NCBI RefSeq assembly: GCF_038396615.1
Contig: NZ_CP121689.1
Coordinates: forward strand, 632,001 to 696,000
Origin: Thermatribacter velox
GTDB lineage: Bacteria; Atribacterota; Atribacteria; Atribacterales; Thermatribacteraceae
Length of the DNA: 64,000 bases
Direction: 5' to 3'
Below the pieces are notes generated by a model. It searched no databases and was not told the DNA's origin. It worked only from the letters and a program-made list of their open reading frames with translations. Positions 18,124 to 25,034 of this stretch are shown here, in pieces. Positions within the stretch are counted from its first letter, which is position 1. Every line of letters starts with the position of its first letter. Both the position numbers and the translations under genes were made by a program.

Positions 18124-18666
18124 GTGCGTGAAAAAGATATTCGCAATTTTGGCTATTTGCTCATTTTCTTAATGATAATTGTTTTTTATGGCTTGTCGCA
18201 GCGCAGTGGGGAGTATGTGGTAGAGGAAGTCATTGATGGAGATACTATAAAGCTCAAAAGTGGAGAGCGAGTCCGCTATATAGGCATTGATACCCCAGAA
18301 CTAAGCGGCGAGAATGGGAGGCCCGAGTTTTACGCCTGGGAGGCAAAGGAAGCGAATCGCAAGCTTGTTGAAGGTAAGAGGGTAAGGCTTGAATTCGATG
18401 TTGAGAGGCGAGATCGATACGGAAGGCTCCTGGCTTACGTTTATGTGGACGGCTTGATGGTGAACGAATGGCTTGTTGCCAACGGTTATGCCAGGGTATA
18501 TACGTTTCCGCCTAATGTAAGGTATGAGGACAACTTTAAAAAGCTCGAACTTGAAGCTCAAAGGCTTGGTTTGGGCATCTGGCGTGATTTAACCAGAAAG
18601 CGCTCTGCAGTGCAGAGCGCTTTCTGGTTAAATGCTGGTTACTGCCTGGTAAAAGCTTTGGGCTAA
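18124..18666 (+). CDS. Thermonuclease-family (SNase) protein
   Basis: A 180-residue protein with an N-terminal membrane or signal segment (about 10-24) and one staphylococcal-nuclease domain. It has D-G-D-T-I-K-L, R-Y-I-G-I-D-T-P-E-L with the catalytic Asp/Glu, and R-D-R-Y-G-R-L-L-A-Y-V with the catalytic Arg. It likely cleaves DNA or RNA outside the membrane. The start is GTG 18124 right after the previous stop. The conserved domain ends near residue 155 (G-L-G-I-W); the last 25 residues are encoded by a terminator-like hairpin and overlap the 3' end of the convergent aldolase gene. Confidence 0.88.
   Translation: MREKDIRNFGYLLIFLMIIVFYGLSQRSGEYVVEEVIDGDTIKLKSGERVRYIGIDTPELSGENGRPEFYAWEAKEANRKLVEGKRVRLEFDVERRDRYGRLLAYVYVDGLMVNEWLVANGYARVYTFPPNVRYEDNFKKLELEAQRLGLGIWRDLTRKRSAVQSAFWLNAGYCLVKALG
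18591..18629. terminator. 19-bp perfect hairpin inside two convergent genes
   Basis: A perfect 19-base inverted repeat (18591-18609 and 18611-18629) around a single G. It lies inside the coding end of the nuclease gene and includes the stop codon of the aldolase gene on the other strand. The stem is GC-rich at its centre and ends in AACC/GGTT with no good T tract, so termination efficiency is uncertain. It separates two convergent units and could limit read-through from both sides. Confidence 0.7.
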
Positions 18667-19272
18667 ATTTTTCAATTCTTCCCAGTTTTTTTCTACAATC
18701 AGCTGTTTTTTTACCAGTGCTCCACCAACTCCGACACAACTTGCACCGGCTTTTATAAAGGCTTGTATGTTTTCCAAATTCACACCCCCGGTAGGACAGA
18801 GCTTTATTTGGGGAAAGGGACCTTTTAGTTCGCGAATATAACCCGGGCCAACTCCTGAGGCAGGAAACACCTTTACCACCTCAGCTCCATTCTCCCAAGC
18901 AGTGAGGATTTCGGTTGGTGTGAAAGCTCCGGGGATAATTGGTACATCGTAACGATGGGCTACTTCGATGACTCGTAAGTTTAATGAGGGAGTAACAATA
19001 AACTGTGCTCCAGATAAAATACAGGCTCGAGCTGTTTCCGGGTCTAACACTGTACCTGCGCCGAACAGGACATTTTCCACCTTATTTCGCACTTCCTCAA
19101 GAAGTTTTAGCGCTCCGGGGGTGGTCATGGTTACCTCTATGCAATGAATTCCTCCTTCTCTCAAGGCTTTTACTGCCTCAATTAAAGATTGAGCCTGATC
19201 AGTGCGTATGATGGCTATGATTTTTTTTTCTTCAAGGAATTGAGCGACTTGCAAGCGGTCTTTAAAAGACAT
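18628..19272 (-). CDS. eda: 2-keto-3-deoxy-6-phosphogluconate / 4-hydroxy-2-oxoglutarate aldolase
   Basis: A 214-residue class I aldolase that splits KDPG to pyruvate and glyceraldehyde-3-phosphate or acts on related keto acids. It has the catalytic Glu46 (C-I-E-V-T-M-T-T), the Schiff-base Lys134 (V-V-K-V-F-P-A) and C-P-T-G-G-V. The start is the ATG with complement at 19270-19272, preceded by the strong site aaaggagg; a longer open frame upstream is not needed. No kdgK or edd lies nearby. It follows the DUF4405 gene on the same strand by 20 bases. Confidence 0.92.
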   Translation of the reverse strand: MSFKDRLQVAQFLEEKKIIAIIRTDQAQSLIEAVKALREGGIHCIEVTMTTPGALKLLEEVRNKVENVLFGAGTVLDPETARACILSGAQFIVTPSLNLRVIEVAHRYDVPIIPGAFTPTEILTAWENGAEVVKVFPASGVGPGYIRELKGPFPQIKLCPTGGVNLENIQAFIKAGASCVGVGGALVKKQLIVEKNWEELKNLAQSFYQAVTSI

Positions 19273-19292
19273 TCGAACAACCTCCTTTGGTT

Positions 19293-19553
19293 TTAATTTC
19301 GTTCTTTGTCCCAGAGCAAACGAAGGTCGTTTGCAAAAAGTTTCCTGTTCATTGCCAGGTGCACAAAAGCAATTATCAGCAAAAGAATGCCTACCACGGG
19401 ATGGCTCTGGTTTAACCAGTTGTAAAGAGTGGCGCTCGATAGGATGCCCTGAACAATAAGCCAGAGAAGTATCCCGGTGAGGCCTTGAAAGACTATCCCG
19501 CAGAGCGTTATCAAAGCCACAACTCCCCGCCATTTCAGAAACGCTTTGCCCAT
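19293..19553 (-). CDS. DUF4405-like small membrane protein
   Basis: An 86-residue protein with two or three membrane helices (about 8-32 and 48-70). Conserved histidines lie at the membrane edges, in N-Q-S-H-P-V-V-G and F-V-H-L-A-M-N. The pattern resembles DUF4405/cytochrome b561-like small haem-binding membrane proteins, though haem binding is inference. The start with complement at 19551-19553 has the ribosome site aaaggagg. It lies just upstream of eda; a functional link is not evident. Confidence 0.7.
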   Translation of the reverse strand: MGKAFLKWRGVVALITLCGIVFQGLTGILLWLIVQGILSSATLYNWLNQSHPVVGILLLIIAFVHLAMNRKLFANDLRLLWDKERN

Positions 19554-19714
19554 CTTTTTTCCTCCTTTAGTCTCTGTTAAAAGATTAGCATACAAAGGTT
19601 TCTCTGGGAAGAAAATCCTGGACCAGAAGTGTTGAGAAACTTTTTGTACAGAGAATTTAAGGAAGTAAAGAGTTTAGAAGCGGATCAGATGAGTTGAAAA
19701 GTACTTAAAACAAC

Positions 19715-19804
19715 TGGTGCCGGAGGCCGGAATCGAACCGGCACGGAGCTTGCGCTCCAACGGATTTTAAGTCCGTTGCGTCTGCCTGTTCCGCCACTCC
19801 GGCA
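19715..19804 (-). tRNA. tRNA-Leu (anticodon UAA)
   Basis: The reverse strand folds into a class II tRNA. The acceptor is TGCCGGA, the anticodon stem ACGGA/TCCGT encloses loop CTTAAAA with anticodon TAA, and a long variable arm (GGAGCGCAAGCTCC) identifies leucine. The T loop is GGTTCGATTCC. The 3' CCA is encoded (19715-19717). A TATAAT element lies about 10 bases ahead of the 5' end. Confidence 0.96.
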
Positions 19805-19846
19805 TTTTTCGAAAATTATACCACGATTTACCAAGCAGTGGTACTT

Positions 19847-20347
19847 TTAGCTGCAACAATTCGTGCTACAACAGGAAGCTTGTATTTGCCGGGGGTTTGC
19901 ATCAAGTTCTTCAAGGACTATTTTCCGAATATCATCTACACAGCAGCGACCCTTAGGATTTTTGATTTCACACTGACATTCTCCAGTGATGCCTAATATG
20001 TTTAATAGTTCGCTAAAACTACGTGTTTTTTCCCAATTGGCCAGGATGTCCTTTTTCGTTACCCCGTGGCAATAGCAGACTGGTATGGGGTCTTCTTTGA
20101 CCTTGAAGCCCACTCTCACCTGAGCGTCTTCAACCAGGTATGTTTGCCCACTGGAGGAATAATAGAGCACTGAGCAGTCAGGATTTTCGCAAACCCAAAA
20201 ATCGTTTTCTTCAAGCTGTTTGCGTTTTTCTGGTTTTAATATACTTTGCACGGTTATCTTCTTAACGGTTTGGCCCTTTTGACCACAGGATGGACAGGGT
20301 TTGTATTGGCTTCTTTCGGTTTGATTTGAGCAACAACCCTGATTCAT
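19847..20347 (-). CDS. CopZ-N-like zinc/2Fe-2S protein with Cys-rich tail
   Basis: A 166-residue cysteine-rich protein. C18-x2-C21 and C53-x4-C58 look like a zinc ribbon. C91-x-C93-H, C124-x-C126 and C135-C136 match the [2Fe-2S] region of the N-terminal domain of Archaeoglobus CopZ. The C-terminal HMA copper-binding domain of CopZ is missing; instead the protein ends C-C-S-T-N-C-C-S (159-166), with a second Cys pair at 5-6. It may shuttle metal or sense redox state. Upstream on the same strand, 20 bases away, is a thioredoxin-like protein, which suggests a thiol or metal redox pair. The ribosome site aaaggaggt is strong. Confidence 0.8.
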   Translation of the reverse strand: MNQGCCSNQTERSQYKPCPSCGQKGQTVKKITVQSILKPEKRKQLEENDFWVCENPDCSVLYYSSSGQTYLVEDAQVRVGFKVKEDPIPVCYCHGVTKKDILANWEKTRSFSELLNILGITGECQCEIKNPKGRCCVDDIRKIVLEELDANPRQIQASCCSTNCCS

Positions 20348-20367
20348 ACCAAAACCTCCTTTTCGCT

Positions 20368-20874
20368 TTAAAGCGCTTTTTGGATGGCTTCTTCAAAAGC
20401 ATCTTTTTCAAGCTTGCTTTCGTGCTCAAAAATTATTTTGCCATTACTGTCGAAAATAACGATTCTCGGTAACCAATGCACCTTAAAACGCTTACTTACC
20501 AGCAGGGAAGTATCAATTACCACCGGAAAAGGAATTTCATGTTCTTTAACAAAGTGACGTATTTCGTTTTCGTATTTTATCCCCACCGCTATGAAGTTCA
20601 CCTTATCGTGGTATTGCTGGTAGAGTTCCTTCAAAATAGGGACTTCTTCCACGCATTCTCCACAACGAGGAGAAAAGAAAATAACCACTATGGGTTTCCC
20701 AGCGAAGTTTTCCAAGAATACAAGTTTTCCTGAAGTATCAGGCAAAGCAAAACTTTTTTCGAGGCTGGTGTTTGAGAAGAGGAGAGAAAAGCCTATAACC
20801 AGGCCTGCGATTACCAGAATTGCTGCGAACCAGTTACGTTCAAACCCACTTGCAGAAACCGATTGTTTTTCCAT
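20368..20874 (-). CDS. Membrane-anchored TlpA-like thiol-disulfide protein
   Basis: A 168-residue protein with one N-terminal membrane helix (about 15-33) and a thioredoxin fold outside the membrane. The active site is C71-G-E-C74 and the cis-proline region is H-W-L-P-R-I-V-I-F. TlpA/ResA proteins reduce disulfides in apocytochromes or copper-site proteins. The C-G-E-C pair is uncommon but found in peroxiredoxin-like TlpA proteins. It heads a two-gene unit with the CopZ-like protein. Confidence 0.85.
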   Translation of the reverse strand: MEKQSVSASGFERNWFAAILVIAGLVIGFSLLFSNTSLEKSFALPDTSGKLVFLENFAGKPIVVIFFSPRCGECVEEVPILKELYQQYHDKVNFIAVGIKYENEIRHFVKEHEIPFPVVIDTSLLVSKRFKVHWLPRIVIFDSNGKIIFEHESKLEKDAFEEAIQKAL

Positions 20875-20946
20875 TGTTGTTCACCTCTTTTTAATTTTAA
20901 CTGTATCACGTTTCTTAGTTTCTACTTTTATTTTGGAGCAACTGGA

Positions 20947-20967
20947 ACTTCTTAATTTTCAAGAAGT
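20947..20967. promoter_or_regulatory. Inverted repeat between divergent genes
   Basis: ACTTCTT-N7-AAGAAGT lies in the space between the redoxin gene (minus) and the small winged-helix gene (plus), and is followed by TATACT at 20967-20972. It could be an operator for the 73-residue DNA-binding protein encoded just downstream. No second copy was found nearby. Confidence 0.35.
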
Positions 20968-21050
20968 ATACTATTTTAGATATTTTTCGTAAACTGGTTA
21001 GGTTCCTTTTGGCTAATTCTATTTTTGTCCTTGAAAGGGGAAGGGTAAAA

Positions 21051-21272
21051 GTGGACCAGAAAGATTTACTTGTTTTGAAAATGCTTTGGGAAGAAGCAGG
21101 TCGTGCTACTGATGTTTCCGTATATCCTGAAGACGTAGGAGAAAAACTCGGGCTTAGTCAAGAACAGGCGAGAAAAATAGTTCACTCTTTGGTCGAGAAG
21201 GGCTTTTTGAAATATTCGACTTTTGGCAGGGTATTAGTTACTGACCAGGGGCTGAAGGAGATAACCAGATAA
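21051..21272 (+). CDS. Small winged-helix DNA-binding protein
   Basis: A 73-residue protein with a helix-turn-helix (V-G-E-K-L-G-L-S-Q-E-Q-A-R-K) followed by a wing ending in F-G-R-V-L-V-T-D-Q-G, typical of MarR/ArsR-like or replication-type winged helices. There is no ligand domain. I place the start at GTG 21051 because ggggaaggg precedes it; a TTG at 21009 would add 14 residues. It stands alone between the redoxin pair and tRNA-Thr. Its target is unknown. Confidence 0.65.
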   Translation: MDQKDLLVLKMLWEEAGRATDVSVYPEDVGEKLGLSQEQARKIVHSLVEKGFLKYSTFGRVLVTDQGLKEITR

Positions 21273-21278
21273 AAATTC

Positions 21279-21353
21279 TGGAGCCGGCGATCCGACTCGA
21301 ACGGACAACCTGCGGATTACGATTCCGCTGCTCTACCATTGAGCTACACCGGC
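21279..21353 (-). tRNA. tRNA-Thr (anticodon CGU)
   Basis: The reverse strand gives a complete cloverleaf: acceptor GCCGGTG/CGCCGGC, D arm GCTC..GAGC, anticodon stem GCGGA/TCCGC with loop ATCGTAA (anticodon CGT), and T loop TTCGAGT. The 3' CCA is encoded at 21279-21281. A promoter lies at 21364-21393. Confidence 0.95.
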
Positions 21354-21363
21354 TCCCTGAGAA

Positions 21364-21393
21364 ATTGTAGCAAAGCAAATTGGGAGGCGTCAA
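21364..21393 (-). promoter_or_regulatory. Promoter of tRNA-Thr
   Basis: On the minus strand, TTGACG (complement 21388-21393), an 18-base spacer and TACAAT (complement 21364-21369) lie 10 bases ahead of the tRNA 5' end. Confidence 0.7.
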
Positions 21394-21495
21394 GGAACCT
21401 ACCCTGCTTTTCCTTTAATCCCTCTTTTCTCCCAAAAACAAAAAATTCATCGTCACTGAGCTAAAAATTGAATGTCTGCTTTTTATTGAAATTGT

Positions 21496-23487
21496 TTATA
21501 GCTTTTGGTTATTAGGTTCATTCCAGTAAAAGGCTATTTGGGCAATTTTCTTTTGCAGCTTTTCCCACTGGATTTGGTGCTTTTTTCTCCAGTTAGGATA
21601 TTGTTTTATGGTAGTTCCAGGAAGGTTGGGTTGAAACACTTTTTCCAGGAGGTCTTCAAGGCTCAGCGCTTTCACCACAGAAGGGGTATGCATTGCAAAC
21701 ACAACAAGCGCCTGGAAAATTTCTTTAAAATCTTTTTCTGAAGTGCTTTCAAGCAGAAACCCTTCGTTCTTGAGCATTTTTAACATTTTAGCGATGAAGT
21801 TTTTACGTTCCAAGAAGCTCCTTGCAAAAGCTTCCTCTCCAAGTATTTTTAACTTACGGCGCAGTTTTAAATCGCAGCCCTTAATGAATCCTCGCAGAGG
21901 AGGCATGTCGTGGGTGTTAAGCAGGAAAATGCTTTTTACAGGATATTGCCTGGGTGCAAGAGGAAATCCTTGGTCATCGGTTTCAAAATAGAAGACCCGT
22001 GTCGATAAGATATCATGTTGCTGTAGAAGCTCTCTGAATCCTGGAGGAATAGTTCCCAGATCTTCCCCAATAATCACGGTGCTGGCACGTTTGCTTTCCA
22101 GAGTCAAAATACTCAGTAACTCTTGCGTGGGATATTTTACATAAAGACCTTCACTGGCTTCTGCACCTTTGGGTATCCAGAAAAGTCTTTTCAGGGAAAG
22201 TATGTGGTCAAAACGTAGAAATTTTGCATATTGCATATTGAATTTCAAAAGAGATATAAAATGCTGATAATGGTTTTCGCGCATTTTGTGGGGATTGAAA
22301 GGATGAAATCCCCAGTTCTGACCCTGAGGAGAAAAAGGATCGGGTGGCGCTCCTACTGAGAATTCTGAAACCATGGATTCCTGTTCAACCCATTCTTCCG
22401 CCCCCTGAGGAGCAAATCCGAGGGGTAGGTCAAAGGCGAGCACTTTGTTCTGCAAAGTTAACTTTTCAAGATGCTGGTTCCATAGCCACTGCAGGAATAC
22501 GTGAAACATATACTCTTCTTCGTTTGTTGCCCGAAAGTGCTCGAGGAGCTTCAGAGTTGGTTTTTGCATTTCTCTTGGCCAGTTGCGCCAGTTATTTCCT
22601 TTTTTTGCAGCAATGGATTGGTATAGAATGCTTAAGGCAAATCTTTCCCCTCGCAGTTTTATAAATTTTTCCATATCTTCTTTAAAAAGGGGTGAGGAAA
22701 ACAATTTTTTGAAGTTTGCTCTGAAAACTTTTTCTTTCGCTTTCCAGATCTTTTGATAATCGACCAAAGGAGCGTTTCGAAATACCTCGAAATCTTGATT
22801 TGGATAGGTTTCTTGGGGCTGACTTAAAGGGAGATAAACAGGGTCAAAAGCAAAGCGATCCAAGGGAAAGTAAGGGCTGGTTTGAAGAGGGTTTTCTTTG
22901 TCCATCAAGTGTAGAGGCAAAAGCCCCAAATATGAAGCGCCGAACTTAATAACAGCTTCTTGAAGCCTTGCAAGGTCGGCAAGGTCTCCAATACCCTGAT
23001 TATTAGGGCTCTGCACACTATAAAGACCAAGGTGTAGTCCCCAGTGCTTTTGTCGCGGGAGAAATGCTTTCATAGGGCTGTGAATGACCAGGATCTTTTT
23101 ACTTCGAGGACTGTTTTTACAAAACAGATTAAGAAAATAGTATCCGAAAGGAAGGTCAGGTGGGAACTCGAGGAACTTATTCCTGCAGGTGAGCGGAATT
23201 ACTTTTTCATCATCGCTGGTGAGTATTATTTCTTCAGAATCCTGGCAAGGCAGCTCCACTTTGCCTTCTTTGACCAGCAACACCGATGCTTCTCTTGTAG
23301 AGGTTTGATTCAGAACGTTTTCTACTTCTTCGATGTCTTTCTCAGAGCCGATTTCAAAGCCCATGGCTTTTGTAAAGAGCAAAAAGGTTTCCAAGGGTGG
23401 TTCTACGCGTTTTCCAAAAGAATCCAGATAGTCAGTTTCTACGCCAAGACGTTTTGCTAAAGCAATTACTTTTTCTCTAAAATTCAT
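21496..23487 (-). CDS. malQ: 4-alpha-glucanotransferase (GH77, MalQ)
   Basis: MalQ transfers maltosyl or longer glucan units between maltodextrins. The 663-residue protein has an N-terminal extension of about 140 residues, then the GH77 barrel. Catalytic residues are the nucleophile Asp427 (R-F-D-H), acid/base Glu475 (G-E-D-L-G) and Asp527 (N-T-H-D). The N-T-H-D is followed by M-P-P-L-R-G rather than the usual Thr-rich sequence. The Q-T-S-P-Y sugar loop is present. It stands alone with its own promoter; no glycogen genes are adjacent. Confidence 0.92.
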   Translation of the reverse strand: MNFREKVIALAKRLGVETDYLDSFGKRVEPPLETFLLFTKAMGFEIGSEKDIEEVENVLNQTSTREASVLLVKEGKVELPCQDSEEIILTSDDEKVIPLTCRNKFLEFPPDLPFGYYFLNLFCKNSPRSKKILVIHSPMKAFLPRQKHWGLHLGLYSVQSPNNQGIGDLADLARLQEAVIKFGASYLGLLPLHLMDKENPLQTSPYFPLDRFAFDPVYLPLSQPQETYPNQDFEVFRNAPLVDYQKIWKAKEKVFRANFKKLFSSPLFKEDMEKFIKLRGERFALSILYQSIAAKKGNNWRNWPREMQKPTLKLLEHFRATNEEEYMFHVFLQWLWNQHLEKLTLQNKVLAFDLPLGFAPQGAEEWVEQESMVSEFSVGAPPDPFSPQGQNWGFHPFNPHKMRENHYQHFISLLKFNMQYAKFLRFDHILSLKRLFWIPKGAEASEGLYVKYPTQELLSILTLESKRASTVIIGEDLGTIPPGFRELLQQHDILSTRVFYFETDDQGFPLAPRQYPVKSIFLLNTHDMPPLRGFIKGCDLKLRRKLKILGEEAFARSFLERKNFIAKMLKMLKNEGFLLESTSEKDFKEIFQALVVFAMHTPSVVKALSLEDLLEKVFQPNLPGTTIKQYPNWRKKHQIQWEKLQKKIAQIAFYWNEPNNQKL

Positions 23488-23514
23488 TTTTTGCCTCCAG
23501 CGCTTTGTATTACG

Positions 23515-23543
23515 TTTATATCCATTTTAGTTGAATGGTACAA
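23515..23543 (-). promoter_or_regulatory. Promoter of malQ
   Basis: On the minus strand, TTGTAC (complement 23538-23543), a 17-base spacer and TATAAA (complement 23515-23520) lie 28 bases ahead of the malQ start codon. Confidence 0.55.
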
Positions 23544-23598
23544 TTCTGAAATATATGGCAGAGTTGCTGAAGGAGATTTCTGAGTCGAGGGTTGTATT

Positions 23599-24546
23599 AT
23601 GATGATTTTTATCGATGCTATTCAGGGGATTTTGGTCATTGTAGTTTTAGTTTTGTTGGGTTATTGGCTTGCCTACTTGAAGTGGTTTGGAGAAAGAGAG
23701 TTTAATCTTTTTAGTAAATTAGTCATAAACATTGCCCTTCCTTGCTATATGGTTTACAATTTCGCATCTGACTTTGAATTGAAAGGGCTTTTGACTGCAA
23801 AACAGGGTGTTTTAGTACCCTTTATAAGTATTCTATTTGCTTATTTTTTGGCCTTTGGGTTAGGTAAAATTGCGCGTGTTCCTGAGAAACGAGCTGGCTT
23901 GTTTCGAGTGACCTTTGCGATGTCCAACACCATTTTTGTGGGGCTTCCCCTGACTCAGGTTCTCCTTGGGGAGGAAGCCTTGCCGTATGTTCTTCTTTAT
24001 TATTTTGGGAATACTACTTTGTTCTGGACGCTGGGTGTATGGGGTATTATTTCGGATGCTACTACAGAAAGACTTCCTTTCTGGAACATAGATCTCCTAA
24101 AGCGGGTTTTAAATCCTCCTCTCATTGCCTTTTTTATCGGTGTTGGAGCAATGTTTTTTGAACTAAAGCTTCCCGAATTCGCTCTAAAAAGCCTCAAAAT
24201 GGTTGGCGGCTTGACCACCCCCCTTGCCCTTTTCTGTGTAGGGATGAATATCCGTTTTATGGGTTTTAGAAGGATTATTTTTGATTCAAACTCTGCACTG
24301 GCACTTCTGGGGCGTTTTCTGTTTACTCCACTCATTACCTGGTTGGTTTCGATTGTTCTTGGGATTCCCGAGCTAATGAAAGATGTTTTTGTGGTTGTTG
24401 CTGCGATGCCAGTCATGATGCAGTCTTCAGTTGTAGCCAGGTTTTACGAAGCCGACTTTGAATATGCAACCAGCATGGTGGCATATTCCACTTTGCTGAG
24501 TATAATTATCGCTCCCTTGATGCGTATCATCATTGCCTATTGGTGA
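23599..24546 (+). CDS. AEC family transporter
   Basis: A 315-residue membrane protein of the auxin-efflux-carrier family with about ten helices. It has the conserved N-I-A-L-P-C-Y beginning, S-N-T-I-F-V-G-L-P in the middle and T-T-P-L-A-L-F-C-V-G in the second half. Bacterial members carry malate, malonate or other organic acids, or are of unknown substrate. It is a single gene with no enzyme partner beside it, so the substrate stays open. Confidence 0.88.
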   Translation: MMIFIDAIQGILVIVVLVLLGYWLAYLKWFGEREFNLFSKLVINIALPCYMVYNFASDFELKGLLTAKQGVLVPFISILFAYFLAFGLGKIARVPEKRAGLFRVTFAMSNTIFVGLPLTQVLLGEEALPYVLLYYFGNTTLFWTLGVWGIISDATTERLPFWNIDLLKRVLNPPLIAFFIGVGAMFFELKLPEFALKSLKMVGGLTTPLALFCVGMNIRFMGFRRIIFDSNSALALLGRFLFTPLITWLVSIVLGIPELMKDVFVVVAAMPVMMQSSVVARFYEADFEYATSMVAYSTLLSIIIAPLMRIIIAYW

Positions 24547-24593
24547 ATGGTCACCGGGTGCGGATATTATATTAATTGAAAGCGATTTTCCTC

Positions 24594-24623
24594 TTGATTT
24601 TAGAGAGAGGAGAGCAGTATAAT
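24594..24623 (+). promoter_or_regulatory. Promoter of the arsR-cadA operon
   Basis: TTGATT (24594-24599), an 18-base spacer and a consensus TATAAT (24618-24623). The operator palindrome starts five bases after the -10 box, so a bound repressor would cover the start site. Confidence 0.7.
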
Positions 24624-24628
24624 TATTG

Positions 24629-24644
24629 TTGAACTATTGTTCAA
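24629..24644. promoter_or_regulatory. ArsR/SmtB-type operator
   Basis: The perfect inverted repeat TTGAAC-TATT-GTTCAA lies between the -10 box and the arsR ATG. A further half site, TTGTTCAA, occurs at the start of the coding region (about 24676-24683). The layout fits autorepression by the ArsR-family protein it precedes. Confidence 0.7.
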
Positions 24645-24662
24645 TTGTTGGAGTGATTATTA

Positions 24663-25034
24663 ATGAAAAGCAATGATTGTTCAACGGAAAAAGTTTCCAC
24701 TGAGGGGGAAATCGAAGAAATTAGATCTCGACTGCCGGACGAAAGAAAGCTCCAGGATCTGGCTGCGTTTTACGCGGCTTTTTCAGACCCAACTCGTTTA
24801 AAGATAGTTCTCGCCCTTATGGAAAGAGAGCTGTGTAATTTTGATATTGCAAAAATAATAGGTGCCACTCCGTCGGCGGTATCACATCAGTTGAGGCTTT
24901 TGCGTAGTATGCGTTTGGTAAGATTTCGTAGAAAGGGGCGCAAGGTTTTTTATGCCCTTGATGACCAGCATGTGTATTCTATTCTCGAGCTTGCCATTCT
25001 TCATTTTAAAGAGGAGAAGACTGGAAATGGGTGA
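24663..25034 (+). CDS. ArsR/SmtB-family metal sensor
   Basis: A 123-residue winged-helix repressor that probably releases DNA on binding Zn or Cd. The helix-turn-helix is around 60-85 (A-T-P-S-A-V-S-H-Q-L). The dimer-interface alpha-5 metal site is complete: D101-x-H103-x10-H114-x2-E117, the exact spacing of SmtB/CzrA. A CadC-like Cys58 lies in E-L-C-N-F-D, but its usual partner Cys60 is Phe here, so the alpha-3 site is incomplete. The stop overlaps the P-type ATPase start by eight bases. Confidence 0.92.
   Translation: MKSNDCSTEKVSTEGEIEEIRSRLPDERKLQDLAAFYAAFSDPTRLKIVLALMERELCNFDIAKIIGATPSAVSHQLRLLRSMRLVRFRRKGRKVFYALDDQHVYSILELAILHFKEEKTGNG

Noticed and set aside
19273-19533. N-terminal extension of the KDPG aldolase
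   Set aside because: The open frame overlaps the DUF4405 gene, and a strong ribosome site precedes the internal ATG at 19272.
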